A stretch of DNA of 64,000 nucleotides from Gigaspora rosea (GCA_003550325.1 QKWP01001990.1:30379-94378), one strand, 5' to 3'. Shown: positions 44,609-53,776, counted from the first letter of the stretch. Notes: a model not told the origin generated them from the letters alone. Made by a program: numbers and translations.

Positions 44609-45170
44609 TTAACAAAAAATATAATATTTAAAAATATTAAAAAATATTCCAAAATAAATTATTTTTTTTGATAAAAAACAATTTAAAGCTTTATCTTCTG
44701 TAGGTAAATATTCTTCATCACTATCATCCATTTTAAGTTCTTCATCACTAAAAATAATATTATTTTCTTCTACTATTCCATTTTGTTTAATAATATAATT
44801 ATTCTTACTCTCAAAATTATTTAAATTAGAATTAAATTCTTGTGAAATAAAATCTTAAGAAATGGGTTCAAATTTTTGAAAATCATTTTCAACAAATTCT
44901 TCATCTGTAGTATATATTGAATTAGATTGAACTGATATAGGAGATTCTAATAAAATATCAACTGAATATTCTGATAAATTATTGAATTGTTTTCTAATAT
45001 ATTTCCATGTTAATTGATAATGCGGTTGAGGTTTGTTTAAAAATCTAAGGCTTTTTCGAACATGTATTGTCTGATTTTTTTTTTGTATAATAAAATGCAT
45101 AAAAATTAAACCCATTATGTAATAGGTATAATTGTTGTAAATTGTTTTGTAATAAACATTTAGCAACCAT
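44609..45170 (-). pseudogene. Viral hypothetical protein
   Basis: ATG 45170 (MVAKCLLQNNLQQLYLLHNG), a frameshift in an A8 run near 45085, then SLRFLNKPQPHYQLTWKYIR, FNNLSEYSVDILLESPISVQ and an acidic C-terminal half (TTDEEFVENDFQKFEPIS, then DSDEEYLPTED) ending TAA 44609-44611. An in-frame TAA at 44855-44857 replaces a likely Gln. About 186 codons. The acidic tail could contact basic partners; no family recognised. Confidence 0.45.
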
Positions 45171-45190
45171 TTTTTACGTAATTAAATTTT

Positions 45191-45212
45191 TATTCGGTCA
45201 TAAAACTGAATA
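45191..45212. promoter_or_regulatory. Intergenic palindrome 8
   Basis: TATTCGGT (45191-45198) and ACTGAATA (45205-45212), 20 nt above ATG 45170. Confidence 0.7.
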
Positions 45213-45290
45213 ATTGAATTGAATAAATAATAAAAAAAAAAATAAATATAAAAAATAAAATATAAAAAAAATTATAAACTATTGTTCTTC

Positions 45291-45711
45291 TTCATCAGCT
45301 ACAATTTCATTTTCAAGGTTTTCAAAATACTCTTCTAAATGTGAAACTGCTAATGTTGCACCAAGTTTTGTATTTTTACAATTTTTTCATGCCAAGTTTT
45401 GCTTTAAAGAAAAGAGAATGTTTTCTACCCTTTGGCATCACTCCTTCTATTCTTTTAATTTCTAAAACACAAGCATTATAATATTCTAATAAATTTCTTG
45501 CAAATGTTAATCTTTTATCTTTGTTTGGAAATGCAAATTCAAAAGCATCATTATCAACTTCATTTGAAAGATTCTAGCTTTTTAAATTAATATAATATTC
45601 TATTTCTTCATTAGTATTTTTTGAGATAATTTTTTTCCCTTATTCATTAATTATTCTTTTGTCAGAAACAATTTCTTCTAATTGATTTTTTCTCTTGTTT
45701 GATTGAGACAT
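45291..45711 (-). pseudogene. Viral hypothetical protein (MSQ-KRKNQ family)
   Basis: ATG 45711 (MSQSNKRKNQLEEIVSDKRI), then an Asn/Glu-rich part, NEVDNDAFEFAFPNKDKRLT, RNLLEYYNACVLEIKRIEGV, MPKGRKHSLFFKAKLGMKK and an acidic end with TAG 45291-45293. About 140 codons with a frameshift near 45390. The first 30 codons match the start of the plus-strand gene at 48499 (MSQTKKRKNQ...SDKRIINENGK), so the two share at least an N-terminal module. Basic, with no named domain. Confidence 0.45.
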
Positions 45712-45737
45712 TTTGATTTGTAAATCTCATAAATAAA

Positions 45738-45770
45738 AATCTAGTTGGTCAAATAATGACTAACTAGATT
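45738..45770. promoter_or_regulatory. Intergenic palindrome 9
   Basis: AATCTAGTTGGTC (45738-45750) and GACTAACTAGATT (45758-45770): 13-bp arms, one mismatch; 27 nt above ATG 45711. Confidence 0.75.
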
Positions 45771-45841
45771 AAATTTACTAATATAATTGATAAAATATAA
45801 AATAAAAATAATAACAATAATATGTAAATATTTATTGAATT

Positions 45842-46471
45842 TTATATTAAATGTTTTATGAATACTTGAGTTAACACTAAATCAACAACTTCAGCTAATG
45901 TTAAATTTGTTGTATCAATTATTTTAGAAACTTTTTTCGCTTCTTTGATAAGATTAAAAGATTTACTATCACGATTTAAAATATCTAACCAAATATCATT
46001 TATATTTTCTGAATTTAATTGATGTGCTCGTCTTAAAGCCCTGATATCAATATCTGCTGATAAAAGAATCATGATTTCAGCATCAGGAAGAATATTAAAA
46101 GTTACATCCCTACCAACTACAGCAAATTCTTTTTTCTTGTAATTTTACGTAAAAATAAATTAATTTTTCACATATTTCTTCATTTTTTGATAATTCTGCT
46201 GCTTGTTGCCCAGAATAAAAATAATCTTCTTCACTAAGATTATCAATAACCATATTGATTTCATTTAAAATATCATTATTTTTAAAATTGTTCAAATTAT
46301 TAAAAAAAAAGTATTATTTTGAATAGAATAAGTATATTTGTAACCTAAATAACGATAGAATACTCCTGTATCAATAAATTGATAATTAAGATTTTTTGCA
46401 ATTAACTTCCCAACTGTTGTTTTACCAGATGCTATTGCTCCATCTATTGCAATGTTAATCATCTTTGACAT
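45842..46471 (-). pseudogene. cmk-like: CMP/dCMP kinase
   Basis: ATG 46471 opens directly into a P-loop, INIAIDGAIASGKTTVGK, then FIDTGVFYRYLG, the family's D-T-G-x-x-YR substrate segment. An Asn/Glu-rich NMP-binding part follows, then VVGRDV and LPDAEIMILLSADIDIRALR (the R-A-x-R-R lid), a catalytic-type LNRDSKSFNLIKEAK and the end DTTNLTLAEVVDLVL. The order and length (about 210 codons) match bacterial-type cytidylate kinase, which makes (d)CDP for nucleotide supply. Two frameshifts in A-runs (about 46305 and 46135) break it into three frames. Palindromes lie 17 nt above its start and 72 nt below its stop. Confidence 0.85.
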
Positions 46472-46487
46472 TTACGTAATTACTTTC

Positions 46488-46511
46488 CTATTCAGTTAAA
46501 AAACTAAATAG
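46488..46511. promoter_or_regulatory. Intergenic palindrome 10
   Basis: CTATTCAGTT (46488-46497) and AACTAAATAG (46502-46511), 17 nt above ATG 46471 and 25 nt below the upstream stop. Confidence 0.75.
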
Positions 46512-46535
46512 AAGCTTTATTTAATAAATAAATAA

Positions 46536-46790
46536 TTATTCTTTAATAATTGTATATAATTTCTCATCAATAGGATTAAAATGCAATCTATTTTTAATTG
46601 CAAAAGCAAATACTACAAATTGATAAAGTTTTTCTTCTTCATTATCAATTTTTTGTAGTTCCATATAAGTTTCATTATTTTCTAATATATTATGATATTT
46701 TATTTGAAACTTAAATAATTCAATAAAAGGATCTTTAACAAAATAAAGGCTATTTTGTAATTTATAGTAATCAATACAAAAATGGCACAT
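46536..46790 (-). CDS. 84-aa viral protein, tandem paralogue (intact)
   Basis: Complete frame MCHFCIDYYKLQNSLYFVKD to TAA 46536-46538. It shares with the next gene upstream the pattern M-x-x-FCID-x-x-x-L-x-N, IKY-x-x-x-L-x-N-x-x-Y, LQ-x-I-x-x-E and the AIKNRLHFN-type end, so the two are tandem duplicates. Mainly helical, slightly acidic, no membrane span. Function unknown. Palindromes flank it on both sides. Confidence 0.55.
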   Translation of the reverse strand: MCHFCIDYYKLQNSLYFVKDPFIELFKFQIKYHNILENNETYMELQKIDNEEEKLYQFVVFAFAIKNRLHFNPIDEKLYTIIKE

Positions 46791-46811
46791 CTTGATAATT
46801 ACATATTTAAA

Positions 46812-46842
46812 ATTCTAGTTGGTATTTAATACTAACTAGAAT
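46812..46842. promoter_or_regulatory. Intergenic palindrome 11
   Basis: ATTCTAGTTGGTAT (46812-46825) and ATACTAACTAGAAT (46829-46842): 14-bp arms, one mismatch; 22 nt above ATG 46790. Confidence 0.8.
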
Positions 46843-46927
46843 ATTTATTAATAAATAAAAATAAAAATAAAATAAATAAATATAAAAAAATAATAAAATA
46901 AAAAATAAAATAAAAACAAATATATAA

Positions 46928-47318
46928 TTAATTAGAATGTAATCCAATATAATTATTTGGGTCTTCTTCAAGTTCGATTTTTACCATCATTAGTTTGAAT
47001 TTTAACAATATTACAAACCTTACTTCTATATTGTTTAGGAGAATTATTTTCTGGATTTGTTAAATTTTTAAAAGGGCCAAAATTCATTTTTTTTTCTTTA
47101 TTAAAATGAATTATTTCTTTTATATTATAAGCAAATGATAATAAATGAACTGTTTTATCTTCTGAATTGATATTTTGCAATTTTGCATAATTATAATTTG
47201 TATTTGTTTTTAATGTTTCTTTATATTTAATATTAAAATCTTGTGCATCTTTTAAATAATCATTATTATAAATATAATTGTTATCTAATTCTTGTAAATC
47301 AATACAAAATTGATACAT
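46928..47318 (-). pseudogene. Viral protein, tandem paralogue of 46536-46790
   Basis: ATG 47318 (MYQFCIDLQELDNNYIYNND) with FNIKYKETLKTNTNYNYAKL, LQNINSEDKTVHLLSFAYNI and KEIIHFNKE matching the neighbouring 84-aa protein, plus a C-terminal extension (FKNLTNPENNSPKQYRSKVC) ending, after one frameshift near 46975, DPNNYIGLHSN and TAA 46928-46930. About 129 codons. Otherwise nearly intact. Function unknown. Confidence 0.55.
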
Positions 47319-47360
47319 TTTAAATTTTTAATTTACAAAAGATATAATGTTAAAAAAAAA

Positions 47361-47390
47361 ATCTATTTGGTCAATTATAACTGAATAGAT
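47361..47390. promoter_or_regulatory. Intergenic palindrome 12
   Basis: ATCTATTTGGT (47361-47371) and ACTGAATAGAT (47380-47390). The stop TGA of the upstream gene (47371-47373) is inside it; ATG 47318 is 43 nt below. Confidence 0.7.
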
Positions 47391-48054
47391 GGAGATTGTG
47401 GATGATATTTAATTTGTATTTTTTAGGTGATTTTAAAGTGTATTTTTCAATTTCTGATATACGATTATTAATTAAATTAGCAATATCTTTAACAACCTTT
47501 TTTTCAGTTTTTTTTCTTTTTACCTTTACAAAAAACATACTATTTAAAATCTTTTAAAAGTTTTTTTCATCTTTATAGATTGTTGTATCTGTATCATTAA
47601 AATTTTTAATCCAAAAAAAATATCATAATCAAGTTTTAATATGCGAAACAATTTTTTAAAATGTATTAAAGATCCTAGAAAGTCAACCCAATTTTCCATT
47701 TTCCAGATATTTTTTTTCTTTATCTACACTTTGAAGCATCTTGTAATAATCACACCATTGTTGAAAAGAACACCTATTATCATTATGCCTGGTATCTTAT
47801 TGCCAAAAATGAGAAAAGAATTTATAAATATCTTTACATTTATATTGAAAATAATCAAAAAATTTTATATGTTGACTATGTTCTAACATATCAAATTTTT
47901 CTTTTGAATTTCTTTTAGAATATTTGATTATGTATAAATGATCAAAATCAATATTCCACCAAGGAATATTGTTTATTGTAATAAAAGATTCATGGACAGT
48001 TTTATATTTGATAGGAAAGAAATGAACAAAATGTGTTACTATGTCTCTTGACAT
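47371..48054 (-). pseudogene. Viral hypothetical protein
   Basis: ATG 48054 (MSRDIVTHFVHFFPIKYKTV), HESFITINNIPWWNIDFDHL, YIIKYSKRNSKEKFDMLEHS and HIKFFDYFQYKCKDIYKFFS up to 47797. After a frameshift come CSFQQWCDYYKMLQS and VKRKKTEKKVVKDIANLINN, then SEIEKYTLKSPKKYKLN, ending TGA 47371-47373 in the palindrome. About 228 codons. Aromatic-rich, no membrane span. Not recognised. Confidence 0.45.
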
Positions 48055-48270
48055 TTTAAGAAACAAAATATTTCAAATGAAGCACTTGTTTCTTATGACT
48101 AACTTGCTCGAAGAGACTGTAGTCATTATTAATGATTTGATATTGTTTCAAGGTATTTTTCTTGTCTTTTTATAGATAAATTTTCATCAAAGAAAAAAAT
48201 TAAAGTGTTTTTCAAGCCTTAAAATTTATAAGATAACTAACTAATTAATTCATATTAAATAATATTTACT

Positions 48271-48440
48271 ATATTTAGTATAAAATACTTAATATAAATG
48301 TGATTCCAAATAATACCAGATTTAGTATAAAATACTCAATATAAATTTTTTAAATAATCTACCCATATTTGGTATAAAATACTACTTAATAAAAAAATCA
48401 TAAGTGTATCTATATTTGGTATAAATTACTCAATATAAAA
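48271..48440. promoter_or_regulatory. Fourfold tandem palindromes in a divergent gap
   Basis: Four copies of about TATTTRGTATAAAATACTYAATA (each under 30 bp) at 48271-48295, 48319-48340, 48366-48391 and 48411-48437, roughly 46-50 bp apart. They lie between the minus gene starting at 48054 and the plus gene starting at 48499 and carry the same TATTTRGT...ACT-AATA core as the single intergenic palindromes. Confidence 0.65.
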
Positions 48441-48498
48441 ATTAAAAAATAAAAAAAAATATATTAACTAACCATTAATGTTACATTAATTATTAAAA

Positions 48499-49170
48499 AT
48501 GTCACAAACAAAAAAGAGAAAAAATCAATTTAAGAAATTATTTCAGACAAAAGAATAATAAATGAAAATGGAAAAACTATATCAAAACTAATTATTTTAC
48601 TAACATTACAAATGAAATTATTATTAATATTTTTATTGAAAAATGTAAATTAATCATATTTGATAAAAATTTTCATAATATCACTGCAAAACAATATCCT
48701 AAAAGAATTTTAGATAACATTCGTTTAATTAATTGCTCCTTTAAAAAAGATGCTGAAAATTTCTTTTTTAGAAATATTTTGTTATCATTATGAACTTTTA
48801 AATAAAAAATTTAAAAAAAATTAGCACTTTTTTATATTCAAAATCATTACAGAAATACACATTTTAAATTTCTTGAAATAATTGCAACCAAAACTAAATT
48901 AAATTTTTATGAACTTTTATTTTTTAATGTATCTTTCTCTAAAAAATTTAATCACAAAATATTTACAGATTGTTTTATGAAACTTGGTTGTTTTCAATAT
49001 TTTAATTTTTTATAAATATCATTTTAATAAAGCCTGTTATTGTACAGAAAATAATATTAAACTTTTTAAATCAAGAGATAGAAAATACTGATACTTTGTC
49101 TGTGCATATAAAAAATGCACATACTATGAAATTATCATTAATAATAAAAATAATAAAAATACTTTGGATA
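48499..49170 (+). pseudogene. Viral hypothetical protein with GRF-like zinc finger
   Basis: ATG 48499 (MSQTKKRKNQ) then, after a frameshift, SDKRIINENGK, matching the start of the gene at 45711. The body reads CKLIIFDKNFHNITAKQYPK, RILDNIRLINCSFKKDAENF, HYRNTHFKFLEIIATKTKL and LLFFNVSFSKKFNHKIFTDC. Near the end CYCTENNIKLFKSRDRKY followed by FVCAYKKCTYYEI resembles a GRF-type C-x-C...R...C...C zinc finger. Several TAA/TAG/TGA and frameshifts. It points away from the rest of the cluster. Function unknown. Confidence 0.4.
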
Positions 49171-49560
49171 AATATATGCAACACACCCTGCGATATGCTA
49201 ATTCATCGCACACAATATGTAAACATAATTTTTAGATCCATGTAACAAATTTTCTATAGAACAAAAATTTAAATTTAAATTAATATAAGGTTAGGGTAAG
49301 GGTAAGGGTTAGTGTTAGAAATTAGGATAGATGATGCTATATACCAAAATTTTGCAAGGAATTTTTTTTGTTAGAGCGTGAAAGGTGGTTAAGTAGATGA
49401 AATTTTTTAATATTACAAATTTTAGAAAAGTTTCTTTATTTTGTTACACAAAGAAAATTTTCACGTTACACCTGATTTTCAAATTTAATTAGTAGATCGT
49501 TGGGTGCGATATACAAGCACATCACAGTGTGCGATGCCTAATTAAGTCCAAATACTTTTA
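49171..49560. other. Host-like non-coding insertion
   Basis: Contains a TTAGGG-like stretch (GGTTAGGGTAAGGGTAAGGG near 49288-49307) and GCGATA/GTGTGCGATG pieces near both ends that are loosely inverted. It may be a decayed MITE. No gene. Confidence 0.35.
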
Positions 49561-50640
49561 TTTTTTTTTTAAACTGACGATCCTGCTTTTATTATAGGAG
49601 AAAGTAACAAGTTACATAAATCTAGTCACGGTAAGTTACTGTGCTATACCACAATTATTCCGTCTGCTAACTAAAATCCTCCTTTATCTAATAAAACTTA
49701 CTTGATACTGATACCCAGGTGCGACCTGCTGTGACAACTAGTTCTTCTCTTACAAGGACTCGCAACTCACTGCAAATAGTCTGTATTCACTGAATAGCTG
49801 CTATTAGCCTTGTTAAGACTGCCTTTTTCTTTAAATTCTTCTCATCCAGCTTCGATAGTAAAATGATTTTACTCAAAATTCATTACAAGAAAAAAAGAAT
49901 AAACTGAAATATAAAGGAAAATATAAAAGGGGGCAACTACTAAATCTAAACGAAATAAAAAACAAATAAAAGAAACAGATACTGTATAGGCAATCTACCC
50001 AAGTATTATATGTCAATATTAAGCAAAAAAAAGAAAAGAAAAACAGGAACAGTAAAGTTTGCCCTGTAGCATGGTTTGTAAAAAATTTCTGCGAATGGTC
50101 CAAAACATCACTGACACGTCGTTCACTATTTATATTGCAGTTTATGACCACTCGTGACGTTGATTTCAGATAGGTAGGCATTTCTGATTTGGAAGGATAA
50201 ACACTGTCGATCTTTTGGAGGGGGTAAGCCAAAATGCCCACTTTGTTGAAATTTCGAAAATACCAAAGGAGCAAGAGGAGAGTACACCAAGTTGTAAAGA
50301 CTTAAAAGAGTTACATTATACAGAATATAATATCTAACCAAGCACTTTTGTATATTTTCACATCCAAAAACCTTGACAAAACTAGCTACTACTTCTTCAC
50401 TTGGTAGTTTTCCAGACTTTCGCTAAGAGGCCTCGCTTAGGTGGGTCCTCTTTTTCAACTTTATTTCAGTAACGACCGCTTTTGGTTCTATTGAAACCAA
50501 ATACTCAGTAAATGGTCTTGAACCCCAGCTGCTGAAAGTGGAGTTTTGTTGCATGTTATATATAATAACTGTATAGTTTACATGGGTCGGCTTTCTTGAA
50601 AAATTTGGTGCGAGGGATCGTCAAAAAGAGTTAAATAATA
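49561..50640 (-). mobile_element. FSKSG repeat family, copy 2
   Basis: Minus-strand relative of the 31515-32730 and 51296-53346 elements: the frame 50126-50341 contains APLVFSKFQQSGHFGLPPPK followed by DRQCL. A T-run at about 49560-49573 would be its A-tail. TGACGATCC / GGATCGTCA at its two edges could instead be terminal inverted repeats. It separates the 48-49 kb viral gene from a duplicated DnaJ fragment. Confidence 0.45.
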
Positions 50641-50689
50641 AAAATACTATTTAATAAATAATATTATAATTAAATTATTTAATTATTTA

Positions 50690-50963
50690 ATATAATTAAA
50701 TAATGTTTTCATCATTGCTTTTGTGAACATCTTCTTAAATTCTTTATTAATCTTTATTTCTTGCTTTGATTTTGTTTTTTTAGAAGCTCTTTTGTTTTTC
50801 TGTGGCTTTGTTTTGTTAGAAGTTTTTTTCTTATTTTGTTGGGGTTTCTTTTTTTAGGTTCTTTATAATTGGTAATTAAATATTCATATGCTTCCTGTAT
50901 TTTCTTAAATTTTTTTTTCCAGCTTTAACACATTCATTCTCAGATTTGTTTACATTTCTAAAT
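50690..50963 (-). pseudogene. Duplicated 3' fragment of the J-domain gene
   Basis: Nearly the same DNA as 54564-54838, covering the linker and Lys/Thr-rich tail (NKTKPQKNKRASKK-type region and the KMFTKAMMKT end). The match ends sharply near 50963, just inside the J-domain coding part, so the HPD half is missing. A segmental duplication about 3.9 kb from the parent gene; it cannot make a J-domain protein. Confidence 0.8.
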
Positions 50964-51280
50964 CTATCAATAAATTATTTGAAATAATTGATAAATGTAT
51001 TAGTAATAAAGAAGAAAACAAAAATTTAGACGAAAATAATAAAAAAAAATTTCATCTCTTTTCTATTAATCCAACTAGTGAAATATTTAATAAGTAGGCT
51101 ATTATTGTAAAAATGGAATAGAAACTATAAAAATAATCAAGCTTTTAAATTTATCAAAAATCTGTGGAAATGAAAATGTTGATAGAATAAATAATTTGGT
51201 CGCTATTTTGAAAAAGGAATTGGTATACGTTTTGATTAATTTTCATAAAATATATTTTTAATTATTTTAAATATTAAAAA
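50964..51280 (+). pseudogene. Viral coding remnant
   Basis: Plus-strand codons INKLFEIIDKCISNKEENKN and KKFHLFSINPTSEIFNK, then after a frameshift IIKLLNLSKICGNENVDRIN and LVAILKKELVYVLINFHKIY, ending before the retroposon at 51296. Both ends are lost. Helical; no domain recognised. Confidence 0.35.
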
Positions 51281-51295
51281 AATAGAAGTAGCCAA

Positions 51296-53346
51296 AACTC
51301 TATCTGCTGATTACTGGTACCAACAATTATGCTAACACTTCAAAAGTAAAGCCCAGAAGAAGTAGTAGAAAACCGAAGAAAACATGCAACCTGGTAGCTG
51401 TTATTTAGAGATACAGTTAACTGAGTATCTGCTAACAGTAGTGGTCATACCCGGATAACTCTTTACCCGAAAGGGTATAACCTTTTATAAAATCTAATAA
51501 CCGGTTTTATACCCTATTGAAGTAAACGGATAACAGTTATATCCGATTGTACCCTAAGTATAATAACCGGTTAACTGCTAGTTATAAAATATCTGGTTAA
51601 CTGCTAGTTATAAAATATCTGGTTAACTAATAAGATAATGGGCATTGTATCCTCATCTATTTTTGTAACTTTATATATATATGTCTCGTTGATTAATGTT
51701 TGTCGATTCACTTTAAAAAAAAATTGAACCAAAGAAAGAAACCGGGTGATAAAGAAAGGGGTCTTGATAGACAGCAGAGAGCTTATATAAAATTTTAAGT
51801 AGAATTAGGGGTAAAGTATAAGTCTGAAGTGTCGATTAAAAGAAGCATTATGAAATAAAAATTTACAGTATGGAACGATTTGATAAAATACATAGTATTC
51901 AATTTTATCTGTTTTAATACTGATAAATTTTAAATCAATTTTTAATCCGCTTATTAAGTGGAATTTGAATCTCTAATCAACTAAGTAAGTTTAGAATTTC
52001 GTTGCAATATAAGTTGATTTGGAAACCAAAAAAATCTGATTTTCAATCTACAACACAAATTTGTGAAAAACGAAGCGAAGATAAATTAGTATATTTGATT
52101 TAGAGGCATTTTTGATTAATGTATTGTATTAACTACGCTTATATTTTATCAGGTTTTATGTGAATCTTTACAATTCTAATACATAATTAAACCTTGTGGC
52201 TGTAAATTTCTGTATGAAAGTTATACTTTACTTCTTTTGGCAATTCATTTAATATAAGAAAGATATAGTTTATTGAGATAAAAAATTATTCGGCGGGTTT
52301 ATCAATTTCTTAGAAAATGGTCTATCCGTTTGGTTGGTATTATGAAAATACGTAATAATATGTTTATGTGTAAATACGTAATAAAAAATAGAAGATCTTA
52401 CTGAATACAATGGCCCATTCTATTGAACTTGTTAAGGACTTCTTTTGCCAGTCTACAGAATTATGTAAATTTATAAATTTACATTCCTGGTTTTGTGTGA
52501 CAGCATCGCGTAGCTACCTTATTTGATTTTACCCTATATTATCCTATATTATTTTATAAGTTAACCGAATAACTTATTTGTGTAACCCATTTATTAATTT
52601 TATAATCCGGTCATCCGGGTAACCTAGCGGTTAACTGGTTATTATACCCTAGGGTACGACCTAGCTAACAGCTTTAGAGTTTGTCACTCACCACTGGCAC
52701 TTGTCGTTTAGAGGTAAAGTTCATAGACTACCTGCTGACAAGCTTAGAGTTTATTACTCACCAGACTCAAGAAGTATTTGGCGGCTCTCTGAGGGACTTT
52801 GGACTATACGAGAACACCATCTTTACTATGGCTACTAGTGAAATTTTGGTGTCGTCAGTTTGTAAAGAATTTTCAAAAAGTGGGCTTTTTGGCGTACCTT
52901 CTCCAAAAGATCAGCAGTGTTTACTGCATTCAAAAAAGGAAAGGCACCTACCGTATTGGATTAATCGTCTTGAGTGGCTTGGAAACAAGTAACGTGAAAA
53001 GAAGGATGACTAATAGAGAAACCACTATATAAAAATTCTAGAAGCCCTAAATCAGGCAGTTTGGATCATATGACTGCCTTCCGTTTAACATACTGTGGCC
53101 TGGGCCGTTAGTCGGAACAGGGTTATTAATGTTAACAATTTTTATTTTAAAAAGTCTGATGGGTTTATTCGTATTCCTGTTCAGCTAACTTTAGGCCTTG
53201 GATAAAGATTGATGGTAGCGGAAGGCCATTATGAAGTCTGAACTTTTTTTTCTCATAGAGTAGTAATATTATTCTCTTCTGCATGTAATAATTAACTTAT
53301 AATATGAATAAAAAGTAAGGTCTCGGTTATAAAATAGTAAAAAAAA
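51296..53346 (+). mobile_element. FSKSG repeat family retroposon, copy 3
   Basis: AATAGAAGTAGCCAA is present at 51281-51295 and 53347-53361 and the element ends in an A-run, so it is a target-primed insertion. It contains the family frame around 52840-52960 (KEFSKSGLFGVPSPKDQQCL). Its body holds a direct duplication of about 80 bp (TTAGAGATACAG... and TTAGAGGTAAAG...) into which a 1.2-kb hAT-type element is nested. Net length without that is about 0.8 kb. Confidence 0.75.
51439..52663. mobile_element. hAT-type element with perfect 8-bp target duplication
   Basis: GCTAACAG flanks both ends (51431-51438 and 52664-52671). Ends TAGTGGTCATACCC and GGGTACGACCTA are imperfect inverted repeats; subterminal ACCCGGATA/TAACCGGTTA units recur many times. 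No transposase. A related fragment (ACCCGG/TATCCGAATA) occurs near 3166-3260. Confidence 0.8.
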
Positions 53347-53390
53347 AATAGAAGTAGCCAATCTTAGTTTTATAATTTAGTTAAAAAATC

Positions 53391-53776
53391 AAAAGGTTCA
53401 AATTTTTGCAAAAAGAGTTCATGCTCTGATTGGTTGAAATTCAAAAGGTTCAAATTTTTGCAAAAAGAGTTCATACTCTGATTGGTTAAAATTCAAAAGG
53501 TTCAAATTTTTGCAAAAAGAGTTCATGATCTGATTGGTTGAAATTCAAAAAGTTCAAATTTTTGCAAAAAGAGTTTATACTCTGATTGGTTGAAATTCAA
53601 AAGGATCAAATTTTTGCAAAAAGAGTTCATGCTCTAATTGGTTGAAATTCAAAAGGTTCAAATTTTTGCAAAAAGAGTTCATGCTCTAATTGGTTGAAAT
53701 TCAAAAGGTTCGAATTTTTGCAAAAAGAGTTCATGCTCTAATTGGTTGAAATTCAAAAGGTTCGAATTTTTGCAAA
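53391..53776. repeat. 52-bp minisatellite, about 7.4 copies
   Basis: Unit starts AAAAGGTTCAAATTTTTGCA and continues with GAGTTCATGCTCTGATTGGT. Starts at 53391, 53443, 53495, 53547, 53599, 53651, 53703 and 53755, an exact 52-bp period with few substitutions. The period is not a multiple of three, so the open frames across it (53679-53873) are by-products. GAGTTCATGCTC is itself nearly palindromic. Confidence 0.95.

Noticed and set aside
49288-49312. Telomeric repeat tract
   Set aside because: Only a few degenerate TTAGGG/TAAGGG units, not a run; similar scraps occur near 20213 and 34263. Not evidence of a chromosome end.
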